Assembly (NCBI GenBank): GCA_001938995.1
Contig: MKZN01000001.1
Span: 124,001-188,000 of the forward strand
Direction: 5' to 3'
DNA: 64,000 nucleotides
DNA from: Bacillus pumilus
Lineage (GTDB): Bacteria; Bacillota; Bacilli; Bacillales; Bacillaceae
Each line of letters starts with the position of its first letter. Position 1 is the first letter of the stretch. Made by a program: the position numbers and the translations under genes. A model generated the notes under the pieces. It searched no databases, was not told the DNA's origin, and was given only the letters and a program-made list of their open reading frames with translations. Shown here piece after piece: positions 32,132-41,032 of the stretch.

Positions 32132-32169
32132 AAAAAAACCAATCACCAAGATCCTGATTGTACAATCAG
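32132..32169 (-). promoter_or_regulatory. Overlapping hairpins in the atp leader, possible attenuator
   Basis: Minus strand, in order: palindrome CTGATTGTACAATCAG (32154-32169); then CAATCA ... TGATTG (stem arms 32155-32160 and 32140-32145) followed by G and seven T (32132-32138). The two stems share CAATCA and exclude each other, the layout of an attenuator. The T-flanked stem is only 6 pairs. Confidence 0.35.
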
Positions 32170-32306
32170 ACTTGACATCTAAAAATTTATGGGATTCTGC
32201 TTCATTAGCTGCTATGAACCCGTTCTTTTCGGGGTTTTTTAGGATTCATATTGAGGATTGATAGAATGCTATAGGCTATGAAAACCTTACCATAATACCC
32301 TCGTTT

Positions 32307-32335
32307 AGCATACAATAGGCTCTATGTTGTGTCAA
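32307..32335 (-). promoter_or_regulatory. Sigma-A promoter of the atp operon
   Basis: Minus strand TTGACA (32330-32335), 17-base spacer, TATGCT (32307-32312). Leaves a leader of about 265 bases before atpI. The remainder of the 526-base gap up to upp (32340-32510) is AT-rich with nothing recognised. Confidence 0.75.
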
Positions 32336-32513
32336 TCAGTTGAAAGTTAAAAAACTTTTCTATAAATGTTGGCGCACACAGAATGTTCACATTTTCAACA
32401 TAAATAGGGAAAGTTATTCCACAATGTTCGGATTTATGTGATTGGACAACGATTTTCTTATTAAAAGTGCCATCTCCTGCACTCTTTCAATAATTTTTTA
32501 AAAGAGCTTTTTT

Positions 32514-32557
32514 AAAGAAGAAGCCATGTACGCATATGCACATGACTTCTTCTTTTT
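32514..32557. terminator. Terminator-like hairpin after upp
   Basis: AAAGAAGAAGCCATGT and ACATGACTTCTTCTTT pair with one mismatch around a 10-base loop. It sits just past the upp stop; the T run is better on the plus strand, so orientation is unclear, but upp is the only gene it could serve. Confidence 0.65.
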
Positions 32558-32562
32558 GCTCA

Positions 32563-33192
32563 TTATTTTGTTCCATACATCCGGTCACCGGCATCTCCAA
32601 GTCCTGGAATGATGTACCCTTTTTCGTTCAATTTTTCATCTAATGCTGCAATGTAGATATCCACATCTGGATGATGCTTCTGCATTTCTTCTACACCTTC
32701 AGGAGCAGCAATCAAACACATAAAGCGGATGTTTTTCGCACCGCGTTTTTTCAAGCTGTTTAACGCTTCAACTGCTGAGCCGCCAGTTGCAAGCATTGGG
32801 TCTACTACGATAAATTCACGTTCTTCCACATCAGATGGAAGTTTTACGTAATATTCAACAGGCTTTAATGTTTTCGGATCACGGTATAAACCGACATGTC
32901 CCACTTTAGCAGCTGGAATCAGCTTCAAAATTCCGTCTACCATTCCAAGACCTGCTCTTAAAATAGGCACGACACCAAGTTTTTTACCTGAGATTACATT
33001 TGATTTCGCTACTTGCACAGGCGTTTCTACATCTACCTCTTCAAGCGGTAAGTCTCTAGTGATTTCAAATGCCATTAATGTTGCAACTTCATCTACTAGC
33101 TCTCTAAATTCTTTTGTCCCTGTTTGAACGTCACGAATATATGTAAGTTTGTGCTGAATTAGCGGGTGATCGAATACATAAACCTTCGCCAT
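32563..33192 (-). CDS. upp: Uracil phosphoribosyltransferase
   Basis: 209 residues. Salvages uracil with PRPP to UMP. PRPP-binding motif [15 protein letters not shown] (around 130) and the uracil flap [18 protein letters not shown] at the C-terminus are complete. AAGGAGTTG precedes ATG 33192. Between glyA and atpI as in B. subtilis. Confidence 0.97.
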   Translation of the reverse strand: MAKVYVFDHPLIQHKLTYIRDVQTGTKEFRELVDEVATLMAFEITRDLPLEEVDVETPVQVAKSNVISGKKLGVVPILRAGLGMVDGILKLIPAAKVGHVGLYRDPKTLKPVEYYVKLPSDVEEREFIVVDPMLATGGSAVEALNSLKKRGAKNIRFMCLIAAPEGVEEMQKHHPDVDIYIAALDEKLNEKGYIIPGLGDAGDRMYGTK

Positions 33193-33304
33193 TGCTTGCT
33201 ACAACTCCTTTTCTGTCATCTTCCGGTGAACTTTTGCACACTTCCTACAATTCTACATAAAAAAACACCATCTTTCAATATGATTCGCAAATCCCACAAA
33301 AAAA

Positions 33305-33340
33305 ACCCACATGCCAAAAATAGGCAAATGGGTCTGTTTT
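33305..33340 (-). terminator. Terminator of glyA
   Basis: Minus strand ACCCATTTGCC, loop, GGCATGTGGGT with one G-T and one mismatch, then TTTTTTTT. Confidence 0.85.
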
Positions 33341-34588
33341 TTAATAATCTAATTCTTGATATAGAGGGAAACGAGCTGTGAGATCAGACACACGCTTTTT
33401 CGCTTCTTCTAATTTCGCTTCATCTTCATGATGTTTCAGAGCAAGCGCAATAATTGAGCCGACCTCTTTCATTGCGTCTTGATCAAAACCACGGCTTGTT
33501 ACTGCAGCTGTACCTACACGCACGCCACTTGTAACGAATGGTTTCTCCGGATCGTAAGGAATGGCATTTTTGTTCACTGTGATGCCGATGTCATCCAGAA
33601 CATTTTCTGCAATTTTCCCTGTGATGCCAAGAGAACGCAAGTCGATGAGAACAAGATGATTATCTGTTCCACCAGATACAAGCTGAATGTCCTCAGATAG
33701 AAGGGTTTCAGCTAGTTGTTTGGCATTATCAATAACGTTTTGTGCATATGTTTTGAAATCTCCGTTCAATACTTCACCGAAAGAAACAGCTTTAGCAGAG
33801 ATGACATGCATCAGTGGTCCACCTTGAATACCAGGGAAGATCGATTTATCGATTTTTTTACCAAACTCTTCGCGGCATAAGATCATTCCACCACGAGGTC
33901 CGCGCAATGTTTTATGTGTTGTTGTTGTCACAAAATCTGCGTAAGGAACTGGATTTTGATGAAGACCCGCTGCAACAAGACCCGCAATATGAGCCATATC
34001 GACCATAAAGTAAGCACCGACTTCTTCAGCAATCTCACGGAACTTTTTAAAATCAATTTGACGAGGATATGCACTCGCACCCGCAACGATCAATTTCGGC
34101 TTGTGCTCACGTGCTTTTTCAAGTACATCTTGATAGTCGATATGCTGAGTTTCTTTATCTACACCATATTCCACAAAGTTGTACTGTACACCACTAAAGT
34201 TAACAGGACTTCCGTGAGTTAAATGTCCGCCATGTGATAAGTTCATGCCTAGCACTGTATCGCCATGCTCAAGAATGGTAAAGTATACGGCCATATTCGC
34301 TTGAGCACCTGAGTGAGGCTGTACGTTCACATACTCAGCACCAAAAATTTCTTTTGCGCGATCACGTGCAATATCTTCTACTACGTCTACATGTTCACAG
34401 CCGCCATAGTAGCGTTTACCAGGGTAGCCCTCAGCGTATTTGTTTGTTAAGACAGACCCTTGTGCTTCCATGACTGCTTCACTTACGAAGTTTTCAGATG
34501 CAATTAACTCGATTTTGTCTTGCTGGCGTTTCCGCTCTAATTGAATTGCTTTGAATACTTGTGCGTCTTGCTCAGGTAAATGTTTCAT
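33341..34588 (-). CDS. glyA: Serine hydroxymethyltransferase
   Basis: 415 residues, PLP enzyme converting serine and tetrahydrofolate to glycine and methylene-tetrahydrofolate. PLP lysine in [14 protein letters not shown] (around 225-230); [17 protein letters not shown] near the start and [16 protein letters not shown] are typical. ATG 34588 ([12 protein letters not shown]) matches the family; the open frame to 34741 adds 51 residues with no counterpart and no ribosome site. Confidence 0.97.
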   Translation of the reverse strand: MKHLPEQDAQVFKAIQLERKRQQDKIELIASENFVSEAVMEAQGSVLTNKYAEGYPGKRYYGGCEHVDVVEDIARDRAKEIFGAEYVNVQPHSGAQANMAVYFTILEHGDTVLGMNLSHGGHLTHGSPVNFSGVQYNFVEYGVDKETQHIDYQDVLEKAREHKPKLIVAGASAYPRQIDFKKFREIAEEVGAYFMVDMAHIAGLVAAGLHQNPVPYADFVTTTTHKTLRGPRGGMILCREEFGKKIDKSIFPGIQGGPLMHVISAKAVSFGEVLNGDFKTYAQNVIDNAKQLAETLLSEDIQLVSGGTDNHLVLIDLRSLGITGKIAENVLDDIGITVNKNAIPYDPEKPFVTSGVRVGTAAVTSRGFDQDAMKEVGSIIALALKHHEDEAKLEEAKKRVSDLTARFPLYQELDY

Positions 34589-34696
34589 CAGCGAAATCCT
34601 CTCCAATCTATTTCCATTCGATGTTTTCACATTCATTGTACACGGTTTTTGAGTAAAATGTAAAAGATTTTTTGGGAAATCGACTTCTTTTTTATG

Positions 34697-34710
34697 AAAA
34701 ACCGAATATT
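34697..34710 (+). promoter_or_regulatory. PurBox-like element upstream of glyA
   Basis: AAAACCGAATATT resembles one PurBox half (AWWWCCGAACWWT). glyA belongs to the PurR regulon in B. subtilis. A correctly spaced inverted partner was not found, so this is tentative. Confidence 0.25.
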
Positions 34711-34762
34711 TAAGCGGTGAGGTGTCGTGATCATTCAACATTATATGAGAAATACATCTAAG

Positions 34763-35302
34763 TTACGATGTTGTATAAATCGCTCGCTCCCCGCCAATCA
34801 GCTTCGGACGTGTTTTCGCAAATGTGACATGTGCTTGCCCCAATCGATGACGACTAAGACGAACAGGTACAGCTACACGTTTTAAGTGCATACCGATCAA
34901 TGTATCGCCGATATCGATTCCAGCATGTGCGGCAATTGACTCAACTAACACAGGGTGATCCAATTGCTGATAGGCGTGTGCCGCCATAGAACCGCCTGCC
35001 TTGCGCACCGGTACAGCAGATACAATCTCTAATTGAAGACGGTATGCCACTTCCTCTTCAACGACGAGGGCACGATTCAAATGCTCACAACACTGGAAGG
35101 CAAGCTCAATCCCCGTCTCTAATCTTAGTTGATTTAACTCTTTGTAGATCGCTTCTGCGATTTGCTCACTTCCTGCTGTACCGATATGCTCCCCAGCAAC
35201 TTCTGACGTACTGCAACCAATCACTAAAATCTGTCCAGCACGCAATTCGACTGTTTGATGAAATTCCTTTAACATTTCAAGCCAATCTTGACCAATGTTC
35301 AT
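34763..35302 (-). CDS. ywlG: UPF0340 family protein YwlG
   Basis: 179-residue cytoplasmic protein of the UPF0340 (TIGR01440) family, usual length. Recognised by [23 protein letters not shown] near the start and [14 protein letters not shown], and the [23 protein letters not shown] block. Biochemical role unknown. 12 bases after rpiB on the same strand and upstream of glyA, as in B. subtilis. Confidence 0.9.
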   Translation of the reverse strand: MNIGQDWLEMLKEFHQTVELRAGQILVIGCSTSEVAGEHIGTAGSEQIAEAIYKELNQLRLETGIELAFQCCEHLNRALVVEEEVAYRLQLEIVSAVPVRKAGGSMAAHAYQQLDHPVLVESIAAHAGIDIGDTLIGMHLKRVAVPVRLSRHRLGQAHVTFAKTRPKLIGGERAIYTTS

Positions 35303-35314
35303 GTTAAGCGCTCC

Positions 35315-35764
35315 TTATCGGTGCTTTTCTTCATAATCAGCGATTTTACCAATGCGCACAGCATGACGTCCCGCTGTAAATTCGGTCGTTAGCCAAATAT
35401 GTGCAATCTCCCTTGCTAATCCCGGGCCAATGACACGCTCTCCCATGGCTAGAACATTCGTATCATTGTGCTCTCTTGTCGCCTTGGCACTAAATGTATC
35501 ATGCGCTAGTGCACAGCGAATGCCTTTTACTTTGTTTGCCGAAATGCTCATGCCGATCCCTGTCCCACAAATCAAAATGCCACGATCAACTTCTCCCTTT
35601 ACTACCATATCGGCAACTGGAAAAGCATAATCTGGATAGTCTACAGAACCTGATCCACATTCACAACCCATGTCAATGTATTCAATCTTCAATTCGTCCA
35701 TCAGTTGTTTGATTTCTTCACGAATATTCGTTCCGCCGTGATCGGATGCAATGGCTACTTTCAT
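35315..35764 (-). CDS. rpiB: Ribose-5-phosphate isomerase B
   Basis: 149 residues. Interconverts ribose 5-phosphate and ribulose 5-phosphate (or a related LacAB-type reaction). DHGG near residue 9-12, catalytic Cys in ILICGTGIGMSI (around 66) and NDTNVLAMGERVIG are family hallmarks. ATG 35764 with AGGAGG (9 bases); the open frame to 35800 is not used. Confidence 0.93.
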   Translation of the reverse strand: MKVAIASDHGGTNIREEIKQLMDELKIEYIDMGCECGSGSVDYPDYAFPVADMVVKGEVDRGILICGTGIGMSISANKVKGIRCALAHDTFSAKATREHNDTNVLAMGERVIGPGLAREIAHIWLTTEFTAGRHAVRIGKIADYEEKHR

Positions 35765-35870
35765 CGGGCAATTCCTCCTAAGGGTGAGTTGATCTATCAT
35801 GTCTTACTTTGAATCTGTATTCACAGTTATATTTTAACCTCTGCTTCTCCATTTGCAAACCAAAGCAGAA

Positions 35871-35891
35871 AAACCGTTTACGCAACGGTTT
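35871..35891 (-). terminator. Terminator of ywlE
   Basis: AAACCGTT, 5-base loop, AACGGTTT, then TTTC on the minus strand; short but clean. Confidence 0.65.
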
Positions 35892-35905
35892 AACAGGTTG
35901 TCCAT

Positions 35906-36364
35906 TTATGAGGATGCCTTCTCTTTTTTCAGCTTTTCAGCTAGTTGATACAGCAAGGTCTCTAGTTCATCTCGCGTCTCTTGATAAACAGGGAGACTTC
36001 CTCCAAACGGATCTGATACATCGCCAGCTTTCCCTGTCGCATATTCTTTTAATGTGAACACTTTCTCTGCCGCAAACGCATATTGCGCGAGAATCAACTG
36101 TTTATGCTGAGCAGTCATTGTGAGGACATAATCGGCTTCTTGAATGAGATCTTCCGTCAATTTTGCCGAGGAATGATTTAATGGAATGCTTTTCTCAAAT
36201 AATGCTTCGATTGCTTGAGGCGAAGCCTTTCCCGAGTCAGAGGCATAAACGCCAGCTGATTTCACCGTTACTCGCAAACCTTTTTCATCAGCAATTGAAG
36301 CAAAAAGGGCTTGAGCCATCGGACTTCTGCACGTATTCCCAGTACAAACAAATAAGATATTCAT
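35906..36364 (-). CDS. ywlE: Protein-arginine phosphatase YwlE
   Basis: 152 residues with the low-molecular-weight phosphatase fold. P-loop CTGNTCR (Cys7 to Arg13) right at the N-terminus, with Thr11, the residue that gives phospho-arginine preference; acid Asp in VSDPFGGS (around 117). It removes arginine phosphates set by McsB on proteins marked for ClpC. ATG 36364. Confidence 0.94.
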   Translation of the reverse strand: MNILFVCTGNTCRSPMAQALFASIADEKGLRVTVKSAGVYASDSGKASPQAIEALFEKSIPLNHSSAKLTEDLIQEADYVLTMTAQHKQLILAQYAFAAEKVFTLKEYATGKAGDVSDPFGGSLPVYQETRDELETLLYQLAEKLKKEKASS

Positions 36365-36421
36365 CTTTCGCCCTCCTTTTCTTCTATTATATAAGATTTC
36401 TTCTATTATGTAAGGGAATGG

Positions 36422-36976
36422 CTACAGCGGAAATAATAATTTGATGCCAAAGGCTAGTAGAATCATGCCACCAAGTGCTCCGCTGTATGAACCGACCCAT
36501 GATCGGACCTGTTTACCGAGTAATAATCCAATCCACGTGAGCACCATACTAAAAAAACCAAATAATAAAATCGTCAGCCACACCCGAGACCCATATATAC
36601 CTAGGCTTAAACCGACTGAAAAGCTATCTAAGCTAACACTTGTCGCAAAAAGAACAAGTCCAGTCCCAACAGGAGCGATAAATGGTTCGTCCTGCTTCCG
36701 TATAGAAGCAATCATCATTTGCAAACCTAGCACGAGCAGTAGCGCTCCACCAATATAGGTTGCAAGGAGTCCGAGCCATCCAGATAAAAGCTGACCTGCC
36801 AGCATACCAAATAGGGGCATGAGCATATGAAATATCCCAATGACAAGTCCAATATAAATGATCTGACGGACTCTTAGCTGAATCATCCCCATGCCTAGCC
36901 CAACAGAAAAAGCGTCCATCCCAAGTGCAAAAGCCATGATACTGAGTGTCAGCAATTCCCCAGCGAGTTCGTTCAT
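36422..36976 (-). CDS. mntP: Manganese efflux pump MntP (YwlD)
   Basis: 184 residues, six membrane helices in two repeats; the repeat signatures [15 protein letters not shown] (helix 1) and [15 protein letters not shown] (helix 4) carry the Asp pair that binds Mn. Lowers toxic cytoplasmic Mn(II). No Mn-sensing riboswitch was found in the 69 bases to ywlC, so MntR or read-through control is more likely. Confidence 0.92.
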   Translation of the reverse strand: MNELAGELLTLSIMAFALGMDAFSVGLGMGMIQLRVRQIIYIGLVIGIFHMLMPLFGMLAGQLLSGWLGLLATYIGGALLLVLGLQMMIASIRKQDEPFIAPVGTGLVLFATSVSLDSFSVGLSLGIYGSRVWLTILLFGFFSMVLTWIGLLLGKQVRSWVGSYSGALGGMILLAFGIKLLFPL

Positions 36977-37045
36977 CTAAATCCCCCTTGGACACGCATT
37001 CTCCTATAACTTATGTTTGTCCAAGAAAGGTTAGAACTGATGGAA

Positions 37046-38092
37046 TTAGAAGAGTGTACGCCCTCCTGCCGCTTTTTGCAGTCGATTCATAATAGCTGAA
37101 CCTACCCCTTGCTCTGAAAAGGCTTCAGATATAATCAGATCGACATCGGTTTCGTCAAATTGTCTGAGCACACGATATAAGTTTGCGGCTACCGTTTCAG
37201 GTTTCTCTCTCCATCCGCAGCTATAGACAACATCTGCTGAAAACAATTGTTTCTTTTCTTCGGTTGTGAGCACACCTACTTTTTGACCAGAAGCCTGATA
37301 CTGCCGAACGTGACGCTGCAAATCCTCATCACTTCCATGAAAGATATACATGTGCGCTTCAGGTGCATAATGTGTGTATTTCATACCTGGTGAAACAGGT
37401 GTCTCGTCCTTTTTCGTTAACCCTGGATCTATGCTAACTGTCCCTACCACTTCTTCTAACGCCTCTTTTGTAATACCGCCCGGCCTCAAAATCACTGGTA
37501 TGTCATTGACACAGGAGACAACTGTCGACTCAACACCTATGCCAGTAGAACCACCATCAACAATACCAGCGATTCTCCCATCTAAGTCACTTGCTACATG
37601 ATCGGCTTGAGTCGGAGATGGTTTACCTGACTGATTGGCACTTGGCGCAGCGATTGGCAGACCAGATGCCCGAATAAGTTCAAGCGCAATGGGATGATCA
37701 GGCATTCTCACGCCCACTGTGGTTAAGCCTGCTGTGACTTGCTTTGATAAAACGTCCGGCTTGGAAGGAAGAACGATAGTTAAGGCACCTGGCCAAAAAG
37801 CATCCATGAGTGCTTTTGCTTTTTCATTTTCGATCAGTGCAAATTCATGAAGCTGCTGAATCTCCGCAATGTGGACAATCAACGGATTATCACTCGGACG
37901 CCCTTTTGCTTCATATATTTTCATGACAGCCTCTGTATCTTTTGCGTTTGCCCCTAGTCCGTAAACGGTTTCTGTTGGGAACGCAACTACTTCATTTTGT
38001 TGCAACAAATGGGCCGCTTGTTCAATTTGTGGATAGTATGTGGATAAATCCTTTTTTAAATCCACAAACCACCTTTTTGTATTTAACATCAT
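37046..38092 (-). CDS. ywlC: Threonylcarbamoyl-AMP synthase (TsaC/Sua5)
   Basis: 348 residues, the long Sua5 form with a YrdC domain (about 10-205) and a C-terminal Sua5 domain. It makes threonylcarbamoyl-AMP for the t6A37 modification of ANN-decoding tRNAs. PTETVYGLGANA and the KGRPSDNPLIVH loop are typical. ATG 38092 or 38089 are both served by AGGAG. The 5' end overlaps a cluster of DnaA boxes continuing into the upstream gap. Confidence 0.95.
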   Translation of the reverse strand: MMLNTKRWFVDLKKDLSTYYPQIEQAAHLLQQNEVVAFPTETVYGLGANAKDTEAVMKIYEAKGRPSDNPLIVHIAEIQQLHEFALIENEKAKALMDAFWPGALTIVLPSKPDVLSKQVTAGLTTVGVRMPDHPIALELIRASGLPIAAPSANQSGKPSPTQADHVASDLDGRIAGIVDGGSTGIGVESTVVSCVNDIPVILRPGGITKEALEEVVGTVSIDPGLTKKDETPVSPGMKYTHYAPEAHMYIFHGSDEDLQRHVRQYQASGQKVGVLTTEEKKQLFSADVVYSCGWREKPETVAANLYRVLRQFDETDVDLIISEAFSEQGVGSAIMNRLQKAAGGRTLF

Positions 38093-38234
38093 ACAAACTC
38101 CTTTTAAAAAAGATAAAACTGTTGATATATCTCAATAATCCTTTTGAAAGTATAAAAGATGATGCTCAATAAAACAAGCGTTATCCACAAATTGTGGACA
38201 ACGCTTGTTTAACAGTGGATAAGTATGTGTATAA
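38028..38234. promoter_or_regulatory. DnaA-box cluster between ywlC and ywlB
   Basis: Boxes (consensus TTATCCACA): 38028-38036 (8/9, reverse), 38039-38047 (9/9, reverse), 38181-38189 (9/9, forward), 38193-38201 (8/9, reverse), 38214-38222 (8/9, reverse), 38226-38234 (TTATACACA, 8/9, reverse). B. subtilis is known to have DnaA-box clusters away from oriC, one of them at ywlC as I recall. The pair at 38181/38193 also forms the loop side of a long inverted repeat. Confidence 0.8.
38172..38210. repeat. Near-perfect 19-bp inverted repeat in the ywlB-ywlC gap
   Basis: AAACAAGCGTTATCCACAA and TTGTGGACAACGCTTGTTT pair with one mismatch around one base. It may end ywlB transcription and at the same time present two DnaA boxes head to head. 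Confidence 0.8.
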
Positions 38235-38250
38235 ATCCGGTGTTTTGTGA

Positions 38251-38694
38251 TTAACCGCTCTTTTTTTGAAGTACAACCGCTTGTTCTTTCCCTAAGGATT
38301 CTTTTGCATGCGTTGATACCCACAAGCTATCCGGTATTTCCTCTACAGGTGAGAACCCCATTAATGTTAAAAAATCATGTGAGGCACGATGGTTTGCAAC
38401 AACATAAAAAGTATCCACACCTAGTTTTTCCCCTAGCGTTTGAACACTTTGAAACAAAGAGACAATATGTCCCTGACCGAGTTGATCTGATATGACAAGC
38501 GACCGCAGTAGCGCTTCTTGTTCACTCAGCCGTTCAAGACCTAAGCACCCTGCTAGTTGCCCGTCCGTATTTTCCATAACCACAAACTGTGTACGTTCTG
38601 CGATTGTCACACCACCACTTGCTTGTCCCTTTTCTAGAAAAGCATTGATAGCCGGCACATCCTCCTCTGTCGCCATCCTTAACTGATAATACAT
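38251..38694 (-). CDS. ywlB: GNAT N-acetyltransferase YwlB
   Basis: 147-residue GNAT-fold protein. ALLRSLVISDQLGQGHIVSLF gives the acetyl-CoA-binding strand and loop, in a weakened form of the R/QxxGxG/A motif (LGQGHI). NHRASHDFLTLMGFSPVEEIP is the usual late helix. Resembles ArgA-type acetyltransferases; substrate unknown. Separate unit between spoIIR and ywlC. Confidence 0.85.
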   Translation of the reverse strand: MYYQLRMATEEDVPAINAFLEKGQASGGVTIAERTQFVVMENTDGQLAGCLGLERLSEQEALLRSLVISDQLGQGHIVSLFQSVQTLGEKLGVDTFYVVANHRASHDFLTLMGFSPVEEIPDSLWVSTHAKESLGKEQAVVLQKKSG

Positions 38695-38757
38695 GCCTTC
38701 ACCTCTTTTTGATCTCTTACTTCAACTCTATGAGGCAAAAACAGAATTATACCTTTT

Positions 38758-39411
38758 TTAAGAGAAAAGACTAGAGACCCATTCAAACAAGAAGAATTTC
38801 ACTTCTCCCGTCTCCTCTTCTTCTTTCACTGTTTCATTGACTGACTCACCCGTTTGCTGTGCTGTCACTTCCCCTTCTCCCTCACCTTCTGGCGATGCAA
38901 TGGCTTCTCCATTTGAAAAGTCGATAAAGCAGAGTGGCGGGAATAACACACACCACCAATTGGCGCCATCTCCTTCTCCTAACGTAATCAAAATGGCTTC
39001 ATATTTTCCAGCAGGGTAGACGAAGTTTCCATAAAGCTTTGTTGGAAAAGAGGCTTTTTGGAAACTGACCGATACAGATTGGTCGATGTGTTGTTCCTTT
39101 AATTTCGCTTTGGCGATTCGATTGATTTCTGGCAGCTTTGAACGGATGACACGTCTCGCTTGTTCAATCGATGTCAGGTCTTTTACCCATTCGGTCATGT
39201 TGGCATTGACTTCATCTCTGATGCTTCTTTTTACATCTTGATCAGCTGATCGATCACTGTTAGCTAAAATGCGTAATCGAATGGCTTCATCTGGTATGAC
39301 AACTGGTTGGTTTGCAGAAGCAGCGGCCGTTTCCTCTTTGCCAAGATTTGCAACACCACCGCATAATAATAGAAACATATAAAGACAAATCATCATTTTA
39401 CTTTTGAACAT
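38758..39411 (-). CDS. spoIIR: Stage II sporulation protein R
   Basis: 217 residues. Forespore-made signal protein exported to the intermembrane space, where it triggers SpoIIGA to process pro-sigma-E in the mother cell. N-terminal signal helix (about 5-22), then IRLRILANSDRSADQDVKRSIRDEVN, the family hallmark, and GKYEAILITLGEGDGANWWCVLFPPLCF. The C-terminal third is Glu-rich. ATG 39411 lies behind GGGGGG. Confidence 0.96.
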   Translation of the reverse strand: MFKSKMMICLYMFLLLCGGVANLGKEETAAASANQPVVIPDEAIRLRILANSDRSADQDVKRSIRDEVNANMTEWVKDLTSIEQARRVIRSKLPEINRIAKAKLKEQHIDQSVSVSFQKASFPTKLYGNFVYPAGKYEAILITLGEGDGANWWCVLFPPLCFIDFSNGEAIASPEGEGEGEVTAQQTGESVNETVKEEEETGEVKFFLFEWVSSLFS

Positions 39412-39445
39412 GATGTGTTCCCCCCACTTTTTTCTTCGCTACAAA

Positions 39446-39475
39446 CAGTGTGTCCAAGATTCACATCTCGTAAAC
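39446..39475 (-). promoter_or_regulatory. Sigma-F-like promoter of spoIIR
   Basis: Minus strand GTTTA (39471-39475), 15-base spacer, GGACACACTG (39446-39455), fitting GGnnAnAnT. spoIIR is sigma-F dependent in B. subtilis. Confidence 0.65.
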
Positions 39476-39517
39476 AGCAAAATGAATGATTTTAATAGAT
39501 TATGAGTCAATTCAAAA

Positions 39518-39542
39518 AAGCCGTTCCATTTAAGAACGACTT
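39518..39542 (-). terminator. Terminator of the lipoprotein gene
   Basis: GTCGTTC, 6-base loop, GAACGGC (one G-T), then TTTTTTG on the minus strand. The 5' arm overlaps the last codons. Confidence 0.7.
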
Positions 39543-40027
39543 TGGAGAGAAGATTGGTAGTCAGAAGGATAAAGTCTCCCGTCCCAATCCCGGCTGATTT
39601 TTAAACCTGATTCTGTTTGAATGACCGTCATTTGCCCTTTTTTCTCGATTTCTTTTTTGACTTTTCCTTTTGGATCGATCAATTGGATTGTCATTTCATA
39701 GTACAGTTCAATGCTGTCATCGCTTTCATTTGAAGATGTAAACTTGATTTCTTTCAGTTCAATTTGACAATCTTGATCCTGTGCTGCTTCTAATACACTT
39801 GGGAACATGCTGTCTTGTGTATATTCCTGATATTCATGCTCTGTTAAATAAAACTTCAGCTTCTCTTTTAAGTCAGATAGGTCATCCGTTCGATTCACTG
39901 TGTATTGTGCTTTTTTATAGCTTTCCCCAAATGCTGTTGCCTCTTTTTTAAAGCTCGGTTTACCACAAGCACTCACAATCAATAGTACACTGACGATGAC
40001 CAACACCATCGCATACCTTCTGCTCAC
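39530..40027 (-). CDS. Putative lipoprotein of unknown function
   Basis: 165 residues. Signal peptide with lipobox IVSAC (Cys about 21), so it should be a lipid-anchored surface protein. The mature part is mostly charged alpha/beta; EMTIQLIDPKGKVKKEIEKKGQMTVIQTESGLKISRDWDGRLYPSDYQ suggests a NTF2-like or DUF4829-type small domain, but I do not assign it. Lies between prmC and spoIIR, where B. subtilis has a differing small gene. No symbol. Confidence 0.78.
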   Translation of the reverse strand: MSRRYAMVLVIVSVLLIVSACGKPSFKKEATAFGESYKKAQYTVNRTDDLSDLKEKLKFYLTEHEYQEYTQDSMFPSVLEAAQDQDCQIELKEIKFTSSNESDDSIELYYEMTIQLIDPKGKVKKEIEKKGQMTVIQTESGLKISRDWDGRLYPSDYQSSLQSRS

Positions 40028-40150
40028 ACCATTCGCTCCTTCAAATCAAAATTATGTAAATTATTCATGATCAGAATGTTCATTCTTCTATATATACGTT
40101 TCTCTTTTACCATAAGTTTCATTTTTACATAATAAAAGTCCGACTTTAAT

Positions 40151-41032
40151 TCAGTCGGACTTTACGTTTTGAATGTATGCACAAACAGCTCGGTCCTTTC
40201 CATTGATGTCCTTTACGATGCTTACATCCGCTAAAGGAAACGCCTGCATGAGAAGTGATTTGACCTCTTGTGCTTGCGTGTGACCAATTTCGAAAACGAC
40301 AACTGCTTGGTTGTTTAATACGTTATGAAGATCTTGCGTGAGGCGCTGGTAAAACCATAGTCCATCACGTCCATCAGTCAGTGCATTGACCGGTTCATGC
40401 TGTGTGACAACCTCAGAAAGGCTGTCCATTTCTTCTATTGCAATATAGGGTGGATTGGAAATAAACACATCCACTTTCATGCCTTGAGCCATGACAGGCT
40501 CAAGCAAGTCTCCGTGTAAAAAGTGAACGTCCGCACCAAGTGCTTGCTGATTCCGCTTTGCTACCGACAGTGCATCAAGTGAGATATCAGTCGCAGTCAC
40601 GGATAACGATTCGTTTTCAAGCGCTAAAGTAATGGCAATCGCGCCACTCCCTGTCCCCACGTCAACTGCCGTTAGCTGCTGATCATGCGGAAAAACCTCA
40701 TTCAACATATTCAAAGCCGCCAAAACGACTTCTTCTGTTTCAGGGCGAGGAATGAGGACATGTTTATTTACCTCAAAGGGGCGACCATAAAAAAATTCAA
40801 CACCCGTTATATGTTGAACAGGTACCCCCTGCTTGTGCTGCGTGACAAATTCACGGAACCGCTGATCCTGCTCCTCTGGCATTGGATCGTGAAAACTTGC
40901 AAGTAGCTCACTTCTGCTCCATCCGAATAGATGCATCAGCAGAAGTTCTGCTGCATTTTGGTCCCTGCCGACGTCCGTTAACAAAGAAGAAGCCCATTTA
41001 AGGGCTTCAAAAATCGTTCGTTTATTTTTCAT
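40151..41032 (-). CDS. prmC: Release-factor glutamine methyltransferase PrmC
   Basis: 293 residues. Methylates the Gln of the GGQ loop of RF1 and RF2. SAM motif [14 protein letters not shown] (around 118) and the catalytic NPPY ([16 protein letters not shown], around 190). ATG 41032 overlaps the prfA stop by 11 bases, so enzyme and substrate are co-translated. Confidence 0.95.
   Translation of the reverse strand: MKNKRTIFEALKWASSLLTDVGRDQNAAELLLMHLFGWSRSELLASFHDPMPEEQDQRFREFVTQHKQGVPVQHITGVEFFYGRPFEVNKHVLIPRPETEEVVLAALNMLNEVFPHDQQLTAVDVGTGSGAIAITLALENESLSVTATDISLDALSVAKRNQQALGADVHFLHGDLLEPVMAQGMKVDVFISNPPYIAIEEMDSLSEVVTQHEPVNALTDGRDGLWFYQRLTQDLHNVLNNQAVVVFEIGHTQAQEVKSLLMQAFPLADVSIVKDINGKDRAVCAYIQNVKSD

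Noticed and set aside
32204-32241. Plus-strand terminator GAACCCG...CGGGGTTTTTT in the atp leader
   Set aside because: Stem is only five pairs and no plus-strand gene precedes it.
34589-34741. 51-codon N-terminal extension of glyA
   Set aside because: No family counterpart, no ribosome site, and it covers the likely promoter region.
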